Shown piece after piece: positions 8,449 to 15,228 of a DNA stretch of 64,000 bases. The stretch covers positions 595,300-659,299 of the forward strand of contig NZ_CP114589.1 of assembly GCF_027286325.1 (NCBI RefSeq), read 5' to 3'. Below the pieces are notes generated by a model. That model saw nothing but the letters and a program-made list of their open reading frames with translations. It was not told the DNA's origin and made no database searches. Every line of letters begins with the position of its first letter. Positions within the stretch are counted from its first letter, which is position 1. This DNA is from Salinivibrio kushneri. Its GTDB lineage: Bacteria > Pseudomonadota > Gammaproteobacteria > Enterobacterales > Vibrionaceae. The translations under genes and the position numbers were made by a program.

Positions 8449-8862
8449 AAAGCTCACTCGCATTGACGACGTATTATCAGCACTTTATCGGACATCGACA
8501 TGCCAATCAATCCAAGCGAAGCGAGGTCTGATAACTCATCGCCGTTTAATGCGGTAAGACATACAATTTAGTAGTGGCAAGTTCGCTGACCTTTACGAAG
8601 TGTTCTGTCGTGTCGACGCGTTACGCTCAAGTCAGTGGGGTTAGGCATGCCTCGTGCTAGAGAAAATCAAGCGGTAGGCTATAACCACTCAGTTCGACAT
8701 GAAGGAAGGATTTGCTGGGCGATGTCTACGCCGAAAGTGGTTAGCGATGTTTTCCAATGCTTACATGCCGATATGATTTGGAACGAGAAAGAAATCAGTC
8801 AGGTTGAGAAGATTTATGCAATGGACTAGTCGATACGGCTGCATGTTAACAAATCAACCCTA
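8449..8862. other. Intergenic region left of dif
   Basis: These 414 bp between the oxidoreductase start and dif contain no recognised gene. An open frame at 8647-8829 (+) could encode 60 residues (MPRARENQAV...) after a GGGG-containing stretch. It has no recognisable domain and no atypical features that would confirm it. No terminator or inverted repeat stands out. Confidence 0.35.
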
Positions 8863-8890
8863 AGTGCGCATTATGTATGTTATGTTAAAT
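8863..8890. other. Chromosome-dimer resolution site dif (chromosome-1 type)
   Basis: This 28-bp site is recognised from the known Vibrio dif1 and E. coli dif sequences. It has the XerC arm AGTGCGCATTA (8863-8873), a 6-bp centre TGTATG (8874-8879) and the XerD arm TTATGTTAAAT (8880-8890). The XerD arm is identical to the E. coli arm; the XerC arm and centre match Vibrio chromosome 1 rather than chromosome 2. XerC/XerD act here under FtsK control to resolve chromosome dimers. The surrounding matS sites support the call. No second dif-like copy was seen, so there is no sign of an integrated Xer-dependent element. Confidence 0.92.
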
Positions 8891-9193
8891 GATATTTAAG
8901 AATGCTTAATTAGTATAAAATTTGTTGTTTATCGTATTAAGACCGCTGCGGGTGCGCCGCCAGGATGACTTTCGCCCTACCTAGCGGTGTGTATTCACGC
9001 TTACCTCTCATTCACCATAAACATCATTTACCATAAAATAGCTAATCACCACTTTCTTTAACCCACTCAGTTCAAATGCTTCGCTTGACCTAAGGTGCTT
9101 CAAGCACGCGGTGATAAGCCAGACGGCACTGCTTTGTGGGCAACACCAAGCCCCTTGGGCACCTGCTGGCTTCACTTACCTCGGCGGGTGCCG
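8891..9193. other. Non-coding region right of dif with inverted repeats
   Basis: These 303 bp between dif and the RES toxin gene carry no supportable reading frame. ACCGCT and AGCGGT pair across about 37 bases (8942-8990), and AAGCCAG pairs with CTGGCTT (9117-9173) around an inner GCCCCTTGGGC palindrome. This could be a structured RNA, the 3' untranslated part of the toxin transcript, or remnants of an insertion at dif. Confidence 0.35.
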
Positions 9194-9733
9194 CTAGTAA
9201 GGTGATGGCGGTAGCCGTTCAAAGTCATCGATCACTTTAACCATGTTGGGTGGCGTATCACTCCATCGCCAAAATACGATGTTTTTCATCTCTCGGGTGG
9301 CGCCACGCGCAAAACTGGGCACAATAATGGCGTTGACCTTTGCACTGATAAGCTGTTTCGCTAAGTGCCAACTATCGGGGGTTTGGTTCTGGGTCACTTG
9401 ATCTAACCAAGCACCGCTTAGCGTCGAAGGCTTGATGCCACAGTTTAGCAGCACTGTCTCATCGGTCAGGTCGAGTACCTTGTCACAGTCGACATCATAC
9501 TGACATATTGTCAAAGGTTGCGCTTTAAAACGAAACCCCTGCTGAGCCTCTACCCATGCGCCCGATTGAGACAATGAGGTGTACAGCGCGGCAACACCTT
9601 TGGGGTTAAAGCGCCCACCATTGCGTCTTGCTCCTTCCCCACTGTTAGGCGCGTATGACCAGCGAGGGTTATGGCCACGAAATACCGCACCTTCATAGCG
9701 AAATAGGTATTCCTGTAGCTTTTCTTTACGCAT
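9194..9733 (-). CDS. RES-domain toxin (predicted NAD+ phosphorylase)
   Basis: This 179-residue protein has the RES domain of type II toxin-antitoxin toxins, some of which degrade cellular NAD+ by phosphorolysis. Conserved pieces are the Arg in VFRGHNPRW (R19), GGRFNPKG at 39-46, YTS at 51-53, a Glu in WVEAQQ (E62), and a C-terminal VPSFARGATREMKNIVFW block holding the family Ser. It overlaps the antitoxin gene by 8 bp (9726-9733) in the usual antitoxin-toxin order. The pair sits about 0.3 kb from dif. Confidence 0.85.
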   Translation of the reverse strand: MRKEKLQEYLFRYEGAVFRGHNPRWSYAPNSGEGARRNGGRFNPKGVAALYTSLSQSGAWVEAQQGFRFKAQPLTICQYDVDCDKVLDLTDETVLLNCGIKPSTLSGAWLDQVTQNQTPDSWHLAKQLISAKVNAIIVPSFARGATREMKNIVFWRWSDTPPNMVKVIDDFERLPPSPY

Positions 9734-10100
9734 AACCGCCTTCGCTCGTATGGTTAAGGTAGGCTCTCAGCGCGTCCATTCGATCGTGTTTAACCAGTTG
9801 CTCTGCGGTTAATCCGCCAAACTCTGGTAGCCCTTCACTCCGATACCATGCGTAGGCATGAAATTCATTTCCCGTCCACGGAAGGATTCGGTTGATCACT
9901 TCTGTGCAGTTACGCAGTTGTTGCTGTGCCTTGATCGTTGAGTATCGCTCTGTGCGGCTTAACGTGGAATAAGGTAATCCAGACAAAGACGCAATTTCTT
10001 TCAAATTGGTATGGAAGAACGCAGCCATTTTGCTGGGTTCGACGATACCTTCTGCGTTCATGACTGCATCTAAAATGGATTGGTTCATTTGGCTCACCAT
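9726..10100 (-). CDS. Xre/MbcA/ParS-type antitoxin of the RES pair
   Basis: This encodes about 124 residues from the ATG at 10100. The C-terminal domain WYRSEGLPEFGGLTAEQLV... matches the Xre/MbcA/ParS toxin-binding domain (DUF2384). The N-terminal half is helical with an HTH-like segment (LKEIASLSGLPYSTLSRTE). A longer frame reaching 10157 would start inside the promoter (-35 TTGACA at 10152-10157, -10 at 10129-10134), so the shorter start is preferred. It should neutralise RES and repress its own operon through an adjacent inverted repeat. Confidence 0.82.
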   Translation of the reverse strand: MVSQMNQSILDAVMNAEGIVEPSKMAAFFHTNLKEIASLSGLPYSTLSRTERYSTIKAQQQLRNCTEVINRILPWTGNEFHAYAWYRSEGLPEFGGLTAEQLVKHDRMDALRAYLNHTSEGGYA

Positions 10101-10157
10101 GTCAACAATATTTGACCTATATACATCCAATATGATTGTCACTATGGTTATTGTCAA
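10101..10157 (-). promoter_or_regulatory. Promoter and autoregulatory operator of the RES/Xre operon
   Basis: On the minus strand, TTGACA (10152-10157) and CATATT (10129-10134) are separated by 17 bp, a good sigma-70 promoter. GTCAA-N6-TTGAC (10101-10116) is a perfect 5-bp inverted repeat directly before the antitoxin ATG, well placed for autorepression. Confidence 0.6.
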
Positions 10158-10320
10158 GGCGAGTATCCGCTATGCTTAGCGTATCAATCATGGCATGTGA
10201 AGGGCGATGGATTGTGAAACGTCATCTTATCGGCGAATTCCGCCTGTTAACCTTTTTAGTCTGCAGAAGGTTTGCTAAAGTCTCGCTAGTTTTAAACTGA
10301 TTCGTTACATAAGGATAACC

Positions 10321-11211
10321 ATGAAAGCGCACATTTGGGCTTGTTTGCTCGTGGCGTTGGCAAGCTTCAGTGCTACTGCTGAAGATGAAAACGATGTCAA
10401 GCATACCAAAGCGGCAAAAGAGCCGACCTCGTATGCTGAGCAAAGCATTTACGATAAGCCGTTGATGGAAAGGTATGTTTTGGATGAAATCCGAAACTTA
10501 AGAACAGATTTCCAGGCGCTAGAAAAGCGAATGGTGACGGAGATTACCGATCGTGAGTTAGATGTAGCGGATAAGTCACTGAACTATGCCAATGTGACGG
10601 TCACCTACTTCTTTTATCTGATTGCCGGTGCGGCCTCATTGATTGCGTTGGTGGGTTGGCAATCGTTGCGCGATATAAAAACCAATACCAAAGAGTTGGC
10701 GGATCAGCAGCTATCAGAAATTGCAGAGCAATATGAACGCAAGTTCCAAGCCTTGGAGCGCGACTTGAAGCGTAAAACGCGCATTATTGCAGAAAACAAC
10801 AAAGAGATTGAGCGTATCAACGAGATCCATAACTTATGGCTACGCGCTCAGCACTCGCAGACGCCTGAACAGCGGATGGAAATTTACAATGAAATCCTGA
10901 AAATCCGCCCTGGTGACCTCGAGGCGCTCACCCATAAAGCGGATGCGGCAATGGAAATGGGCGAATATCACTGGGCGCTGAGTATCAGTAACCGTGTGCT
11001 GGAAGTGGATGAACGCAATGCCAATGCCCTCTTCCAGCGTGCGTGCGCATATGCGCGTTTAGGTGCCGAAGATCAAGCGGTGTCTGACTTAGAGCTGGCA
11101 GTTGCAGAAAGTGCGTCGTTGCGCGAAGCGGCACGCGAGGAAGCGGATTTCGAATCTCTGCACGGCAATGAGCGGTTCGATGTCTTGATTGACTCTGAAG
11201 GTCATGTCTAA
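10321..11211 (+). CDS. TPR-repeat membrane protein with signal peptide and coiled coil
   Basis: This 296-residue protein has an N-terminal signal sequence (MKAHIWACLLVALASFSATA, cleavage near 20) and a hydrophobic segment around 95-115 (TYFFYLIAGAASLIALVGW). A long charged coiled coil follows at about 118-175, then two TPR-like units (about 180-265). It is probably anchored in the inner membrane with the coiled coil and TPRs on one side, acting as a scaffold. No enzymatic motif is seen and its role is unknown. It is monocistronic, with a shared terminator downstream. Confidence 0.75.
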   Translation: MKAHIWACLLVALASFSATAEDENDVKHTKAAKEPTSYAEQSIYDKPLMERYVLDEIRNLRTDFQALEKRMVTEITDRELDVADKSLNYANVTVTYFFYLIAGAASLIALVGWQSLRDIKTNTKELADQQLSEIAEQYERKFQALERDLKRKTRIIAENNKEIERINEIHNLWLRAQHSQTPEQRMEIYNEILKIRPGDLEALTHKADAAMEMGEYHWALSISNRVLEVDERNANALFQRACAYARLGAEDQAVSDLELAVAESASLREAAREEADFESLHGNERFDVLIDSEGHV

Positions 11212-11222
11212 GCGTTGAACAC

Positions 11223-11248
11223 AAAAAGGCAGCCTACGCTGCCTTTTT
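11223..11248. terminator. Bidirectional terminator
   Basis: A perfect 11-bp hairpin (AAAAAGGCAGC/GCTGCCTTTTT, 4-base loop) lies between the convergent TPR and yciH genes. It has T runs on both strands, so it can end both transcripts. Confidence 0.85.
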
Positions 11249-11275
11249 ACTTGCTGTTGTGACGCCTTCGAGGGT

Positions 11276-11599
11276 TCAACCGCCCGCCAGCTTTACCGTA
11301 TGGCCTTTCTTCTCTAGATGCGCCTTGAGGGTATCTCGCTTATCCCCTTGGATTTCAATGACTCCCTCTTTGACTGCGCCACCACAACCACACACTTTTT
11401 TGAGCTCAGCGGCGAGCAATTTCAGCGCACTGTCATCAAGGTCGAGGCCCGTTACAAGGCTCACACCTTTGCCTTTTCGCCCTTTAGTTTGTCGCTGAAT
11501 ACGAACGATACCGTCGCCTTTAGGGCGACTCGGTTTTTCTGGCTCGGCTTTAATCCTGCCCGTTTCGGTTGAATAGACTAGATGATTATCGTCAGACAT
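11276..11599 (-). CDS. yciH: YciH, SUI1/eIF1-like translation factor
   Basis: This 107-residue protein has the SUI1 fold. The conserved core GDGIVRIQRQTKGRKGKGVSLV (residues 28-49) is followed by KVCGCGGAVKEGVIEIQGD. It matches bacterial YciH, a homologue of eukaryotic eIF1 that influences initiation fidelity on the 30S subunit. Length matches E. coli YciH (108). It is a single gene with a strong terminator. Confidence 0.92.
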   Translation of the reverse strand: MSDDNHLVYSTETGRIKAEPEKPSRPKGDGIVRIQRQTKGRKGKGVSLVTGLDLDDSALKLLAAELKKVCGCGGAVKEGVIEIQGDKRDTLKAHLEKKGHTVKLAGG

Positions 11600-11688
11600 A
11601 AAGTTAGGTCGTTAAAAAGTTTCTCTCACTATATCAAAGGCCGCAGCACTTCGCAGCTGGTGACGCTGCTCAAGGATATCGTGGAGAG

Positions 11689-12057
11689 TTACGCGCGTAA
11701 TTGCTCTGCATTTTTATCAATAAATTGTTTGAGCGCAGGTAGCGAGCCTTTCATCAAGTTACCACGCACAATCATATACCAGCCTTTGCTGTCTTTATCA
11801 GGGTTATCGTTCATGATACGAAAGCCCTTGTATTCCTCGACTTGACGCGTTCCGGCGCCGTCTGTATCTTCCTCCTCGAGATCCGCAGGGTCAACCAAAG
11901 TGCTGGTGTCCGCCCACCATTCAATTGATTTCTTCACCGCTTGTAGGCTACCTGATATCACCTTTCCACCTAACCTTGCGCGGTATTCTTCTGTGACGTC
12001 TCCGCTGCCCTCGGTTTTCTCAATCGCATACCCGCGATGAAAAAGGCGTCGAGTCAT
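11689..12057 (-). CDS. DUF3319-type small protein
   Basis: This 122-residue soluble, acidic protein has two similar halves: HRGYAIEKTEG...SGSLQAVKKSIEWW and YKGFRIMNDNP...MKGSLPALKQFIDKN. Each half is a short beta segment followed by a 'GSL.A.K..I' helix, which suggests an internal duplication. It resembles the DUF3319 family of Vibrionaceae, whose function is unknown. The ATG at 12057 is preceded by AAGGAGAGAG; the longer in-frame extension to 12213 is not supported. Confidence 0.65.
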   Translation of the reverse strand: MTRRLFHRGYAIEKTEGSGDVTEEYRARLGGKVISGSLQAVKKSIEWWADTSTLVDPADLEEEDTDGAGTRQVEEYKGFRIMNDNPDKDSKGWYMIVRGNLMKGSLPALKQFIDKNAEQLRA

Positions 12058-12270
12058 GGCTCTCTCCTTTCGCGAACAATAATCCGATACACCTGTATGC
12101 AATGGATTACGAGCATTCTTCATTTTTAGACTATTATCACGCGTTGTTCGAGCAATTTCACCAGCCCAAGCTGCTGATAGGCCGAGGAATAGACAAACTG
12201 AGAAGTATTTCAAACAATTTTCATCGATGTCTGATATATTGGTATTATCGATAAAAAGTTATAGTGCGTT

Positions 12271-13224
12271 ATGAAAAGATTATTACCATTAGACCCTAGT
12301 GCTATTGAAGCCAGTCAAGCTCGCTTTAACACGGGTGTATTGAGCATTGAAGAATGGTCATCCATCACACAAGACGCCTACAGCAAAAACTCGCTATTGA
12401 GTTATCGCAACGACTGGCGCGTGTTTGTTGCCTTCTGCCAAGAGCAAAACGTGACGCCACTACCTTGTGCTGTCACCACACTGCGCCGTTTTGCTGAAAT
12501 AACAGCGAACCAGCGCAAGATTTCTGCAGTGCGGCGAATGGTTATCACGGTAGGGTTGGTTCATAAGCTTCATCAATATAAAGACCCCAGCAAGCACCGA
12601 GAAGTGAAATATACAATGGCGCGCCTTCTGCAAGAAAAGCTGCCAGAAAGCCGCGAAGCCACACCTTTTCAGGCCTATCATTTAGCCAAGTTAAATCAGC
12701 AGCTTGCCAGCTCCAAACGCCTAAAAGATATTCGCGACCGCTTGGTGTGGTCGCTTTGTTATGAAGGGTTATTAAAGCGAAGTGAATTAGCCGCCCTGTT
12801 AGTGGATGACCTTATCACCGCTGAAGGCCAAGCATCCATTTTGGTAAAAGAGCAACGCGTGCCACTGTCTGAATCCGTCGCGAGGCTATTGATGGATTGG
12901 TTAGACAAAACAGGGATTCGTCAAGGTCCCCTACTGCGGCGAATCAACAAGCACGGCCACTTGGGAGAAGCGCCCCTTGACCCCTCATCGATTTATCGTG
13001 TCTTTCGGCGAGCCAGTGCGCTGTTGGAGGAGTCCGTTACCTTTTCCGGCCAGTCACCCAGAGTGGGGGCAAGTCGGTCGCTCGCTAAAAAAGGCATGAC
13101 GATAAAACAAATCCAACACATGGGACGTTGGAAAAGCCCGGCGATGCCCGCGCAGTATGTCGGTAACACGGTGGCCAGTGAGCAAGCCAAGTCGCGTTAC
13201 CGACGTAAAAAGCTGAGCGAGTAA
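12271..13224 (+). CDS. Cre-like tyrosine recombinase with altered active site
   Basis: This 317-residue protein has a SAM-like core-binding domain (about 20-120) and a tyrosine-recombinase catalytic domain. Against Cre, SGQSPRVGASRSLAKKG aligns with Cre's SGHSARVGAARDMARAG, giving Gln261 where Cre has the catalytic His but keeping Arg264. Trp287 and the nucleophile candidate Tyr296 (AQYVGN) are retained. The first catalytic Arg position appears to be Lys169 (LLKRSEL), with Arg170 next to it. Lys193 could be the beta-hairpin lysine. It lies about 3.4 kb from dif, without phage neighbours, and ends one base before convergent ddl. It may be an active relative or a DNA-binding derivative. Confidence 0.8.
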   Translation: MKRLLPLDPSAIEASQARFNTGVLSIEEWSSITQDAYSKNSLLSYRNDWRVFVAFCQEQNVTPLPCAVTTLRRFAEITANQRKISAVRRMVITVGLVHKLHQYKDPSKHREVKYTMARLLQEKLPESREATPFQAYHLAKLNQQLASSKRLKDIRDRLVWSLCYEGLLKRSELAALLVDDLITAEGQASILVKEQRVPLSESVARLLMDWLDKTGIRQGPLLRRINKHGHLGEAPLDPSSIYRVFRRASALLEESVTFSGQSPRVGASRSLAKKGMTIKQIQHMGRWKSPAMPAQYVGNTVASEQAKSRYRRKKLSE

Positions 13225-14229
13225 TTAGCTCACGCGTCGCCCTGTGGCATACGTGATGCACGATGCTAGGTATTCATGGAAGGCTAAGCCATGATGTTCC
13301 ATGAGTTTTGGGAACATTGAAATAGGCGTCATACCAGGGAACGTATTGATTTCATTAACTAAGATTTCGTTGTCTTCCGTTAAGAAGAAATCGATACGCG
13401 ACATGTCTTTTAAACGCAGTTGTTTGAACGCTTGGTAGGCATAGGTACGGATTGCCTCAACCTGCTCTTCGGTCAGATCTTCCGCCTCGATGTAGGTATT
13501 GCTGTGGCTACCATCGCTATACTTTTCTTCGAATGTGTAAAAACTCCCTTCAGGGCATCGGATTTCCCCGGGGCGCGTCACGATTATTTCATCGCCGACT
13601 TGAAACGCCGCCACTTCTAATTCACGCGGCTTAATCGCTTTTTCAATTAATACCTGGTCTGAGAATGTGAACGCGTCGGCAATGCGTGCCTGTAGCTGCT
13701 CTGCCTCTGTTACGCGGTAACAACCAACACTGGAGCCCTGACTGGCCGCCTTAACAAACACGGTTTGGTGCTCAGCAAAAAATGCTGACGCGCTCGCCTG
13801 ACTGTGTTCACTTTGGTCCGTAATAAATACGTAAGGGGTGTTTGGGATCCCCAGCGCATCAAACCACAATTTAGAGGTGATCTTGTTAAAGCAAATCTGG
13901 CTTCCTTCGGCATCACACCCCAAATAGGGTAACCCCGTAATCGTGAGTAATGACTGAATATCACCTGTTTCCCCAGGGAAGCCATGTAAACAAGGAATGA
14001 CATAGTGAATTTGCGTGTGTTCCACTTTACTACACAGGTTCCCGTCGGTATCAAGGTGGCAGCGCATACCATCATCAAGGCGCCAACCGTCTTGGGTCAT
14101 TTCAACTTTGTGTACCTTGATACGCGGTAATTTTGCCAGCTGTGACTCAATATATCGTGCAGACACGAGCGAAATATCGTGCTCTGCACCGCCACCGCCG
14201 CATAACAAAAGCAGGTTAAGTTTGGTCAT
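13225..14229 (-). CDS. ddl: D-alanine--D-alanine ligase
   Basis: Ddl joins two D-alanines with ATP to make the peptidoglycan dipeptide precursor. The 334-residue ATP-grasp protein has the N-terminal GGGGAEHDISLVSA motif, the central VKAASQGSSVGCYRV nucleotide-binding region and the C-terminal SRIDFFLTEDNEILVNEINTFPGMT metal/ATP site. It is closest to DdlA-type enzymes. It sits outside the mur/fts cluster, as is common for a stand-alone Ddl, and its stop abuts the convergent recombinase gene. Confidence 0.93.
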   Translation of the reverse strand: MTKLNLLLLCGGGGAEHDISLVSARYIESQLAKLPRIKVHKVEMTQDGWRLDDGMRCHLDTDGNLCSKVEHTQIHYVIPCLHGFPGETGDIQSLLTITGLPYLGCDAEGSQICFNKITSKLWFDALGIPNTPYVFITDQSEHSQASASAFFAEHQTVFVKAASQGSSVGCYRVTEAEQLQARIADAFTFSDQVLIEKAIKPRELEVAAFQVGDEIIVTRPGEIRCPEGSFYTFEEKYSDGSHSNTYIEAEDLTEEQVEAIRTYAYQAFKQLRLKDMSRIDFFLTEDNEILVNEINTFPGMTPISMFPKLMEHHGLAFHEYLASCITYATGRRVS

Positions 14230-14411
14230 TTTCTTCTCTCATCACGCGCTTACACGCGCTATCTGGACTCTATCGCCATAGTAGACAAATGCTGACAGGC
14301 TTTCATCTCTCAAACGTCTTTTATGCAGTGATTAGAAACCATTTGCTGCAGGTTTGTTCAACTCGGCAGCTAAATTATTCAAGACGATGCGGGCGACGAA
14401 CAGCGCTCAAC

Positions 14412-14437
14412 AAAAAAGCTGGCATCAGCCAGCTTTT
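14412..14437 (-). terminator. Terminator of the SPOR lipoprotein gene
   Basis: The 10-bp stem AAAAGCTGGC/GCCAGCTTTT with a 4-base loop and a minus-strand T run lies 20 bases beyond the stop codon. Confidence 0.8.
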
Positions 14438-14456
14438 ATCCGCACCCTTTTCCCGT

Positions 14457-14945
14457 TTATTGATTTATACGGGTCATTTCAGGTGTTGAAGAACGTTTAA
14501 TTTTACCAATGTCACGCACAAAAGGACCATATTGCTGAATGGTTTGTGGGAGTGCTTTAATCGCACGTTTTGCCGCGTCACGGCTTGGGTATTCACCGTA
14601 TAACAAGGTGTACCAAGGCAAGCCATCTACCATTTTTTTATTACTCCACAATGGTTGATCACTGGGTAGGCGTTTAGCGTAATCACTAAACCCTCGATCA
14701 TGACTCAGCGCCACTACTTGGATGGTATACCCAGCGCCTTGCGTCGCTGATTTCACCGTTTGCTTTTTCGGTGCCGGCTTCGGCTCAGGCTTGGCCGTAT
14801 TCATCATTGGCTCGACGTCTGCCGTTTGCGCGGTGTCACGCTTATCGGTCGACTCAATCGTCTGGCTGTAGATTTCAGTGGTAACGCCACCGCTACTGCA
14901 CCCAGTAAGGAGCACAGCGATGGCCAGTAAGCCCAATTTTTTCAT
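14457..14945 (-). CDS. SPOR-domain lipoprotein
   Basis: This encodes about 162 residues. A lipoprotein signal MKKLGLLAIAVLLTGC places the lipidated Cys at residue 16, followed by a Ser/Gly- and Pro/Lys-rich linker (KPEPKPAPKKQ). A C-terminal SPOR domain (YTIQVVALSHDRGFSDYAKRL...) follows; it binds denuded peptidoglycan glycans at the division site in known members. The protein is probably outer-membrane anchored and septal. An upstream in-frame ATG at 14978 has a better GGGGG ribosome site, so a longer N-terminus is possible. Confidence 0.75.
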   Translation of the reverse strand: MKKLGLLAIAVLLTGCSSGGVTTEIYSQTIESTDKRDTAQTADVEPMMNTAKPEPKPAPKKQTVKSATQGAGYTIQVVALSHDRGFSDYAKRLPSDQPLWSNKKMVDGLPWYTLLYGEYPSRDAAKRAIKALPQTIQQYGPFVRDIGKIKRSSTPEMTRINQ

Positions 14946-15228
14946 TGTGATTCTGTCAGTTATCCAAGTTTGTTTCATTGTGCCCCCGACCTTGTGGCCA
15001 TTCAACCAAAAGTTACCCTCTCACACGAGGTTTCCGGCTACAGCTCACAGATAGTCACGTGGAAAGACGTTTATTAGTCTATCTCAGACTCTACTTTCTG
15101 CCATGCCGAGATCACATTGCGTTAAAAAAAACCGTTGAATTCAAGCGTGAACCGATAAACTGGCCTCTACACACGGTTCATGTATTCGACATTTACCCAT
15201 TAGCATACTTCAATCGACGGAGGGCGCC

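Noticed and set aside
10101..10157. N-terminal extension of the antitoxin to an ATG at 10157
   Set aside because: This start lies within the -35 TTGACA of the operon's own promoter, so it could not be on the transcript.
8863..13224. Prophage or Xer-integrated element between dif and the recombinase
   Set aside because: No phage structural or replication genes and no second dif copy were seen; the genes between are chromosomal types such as yciH.
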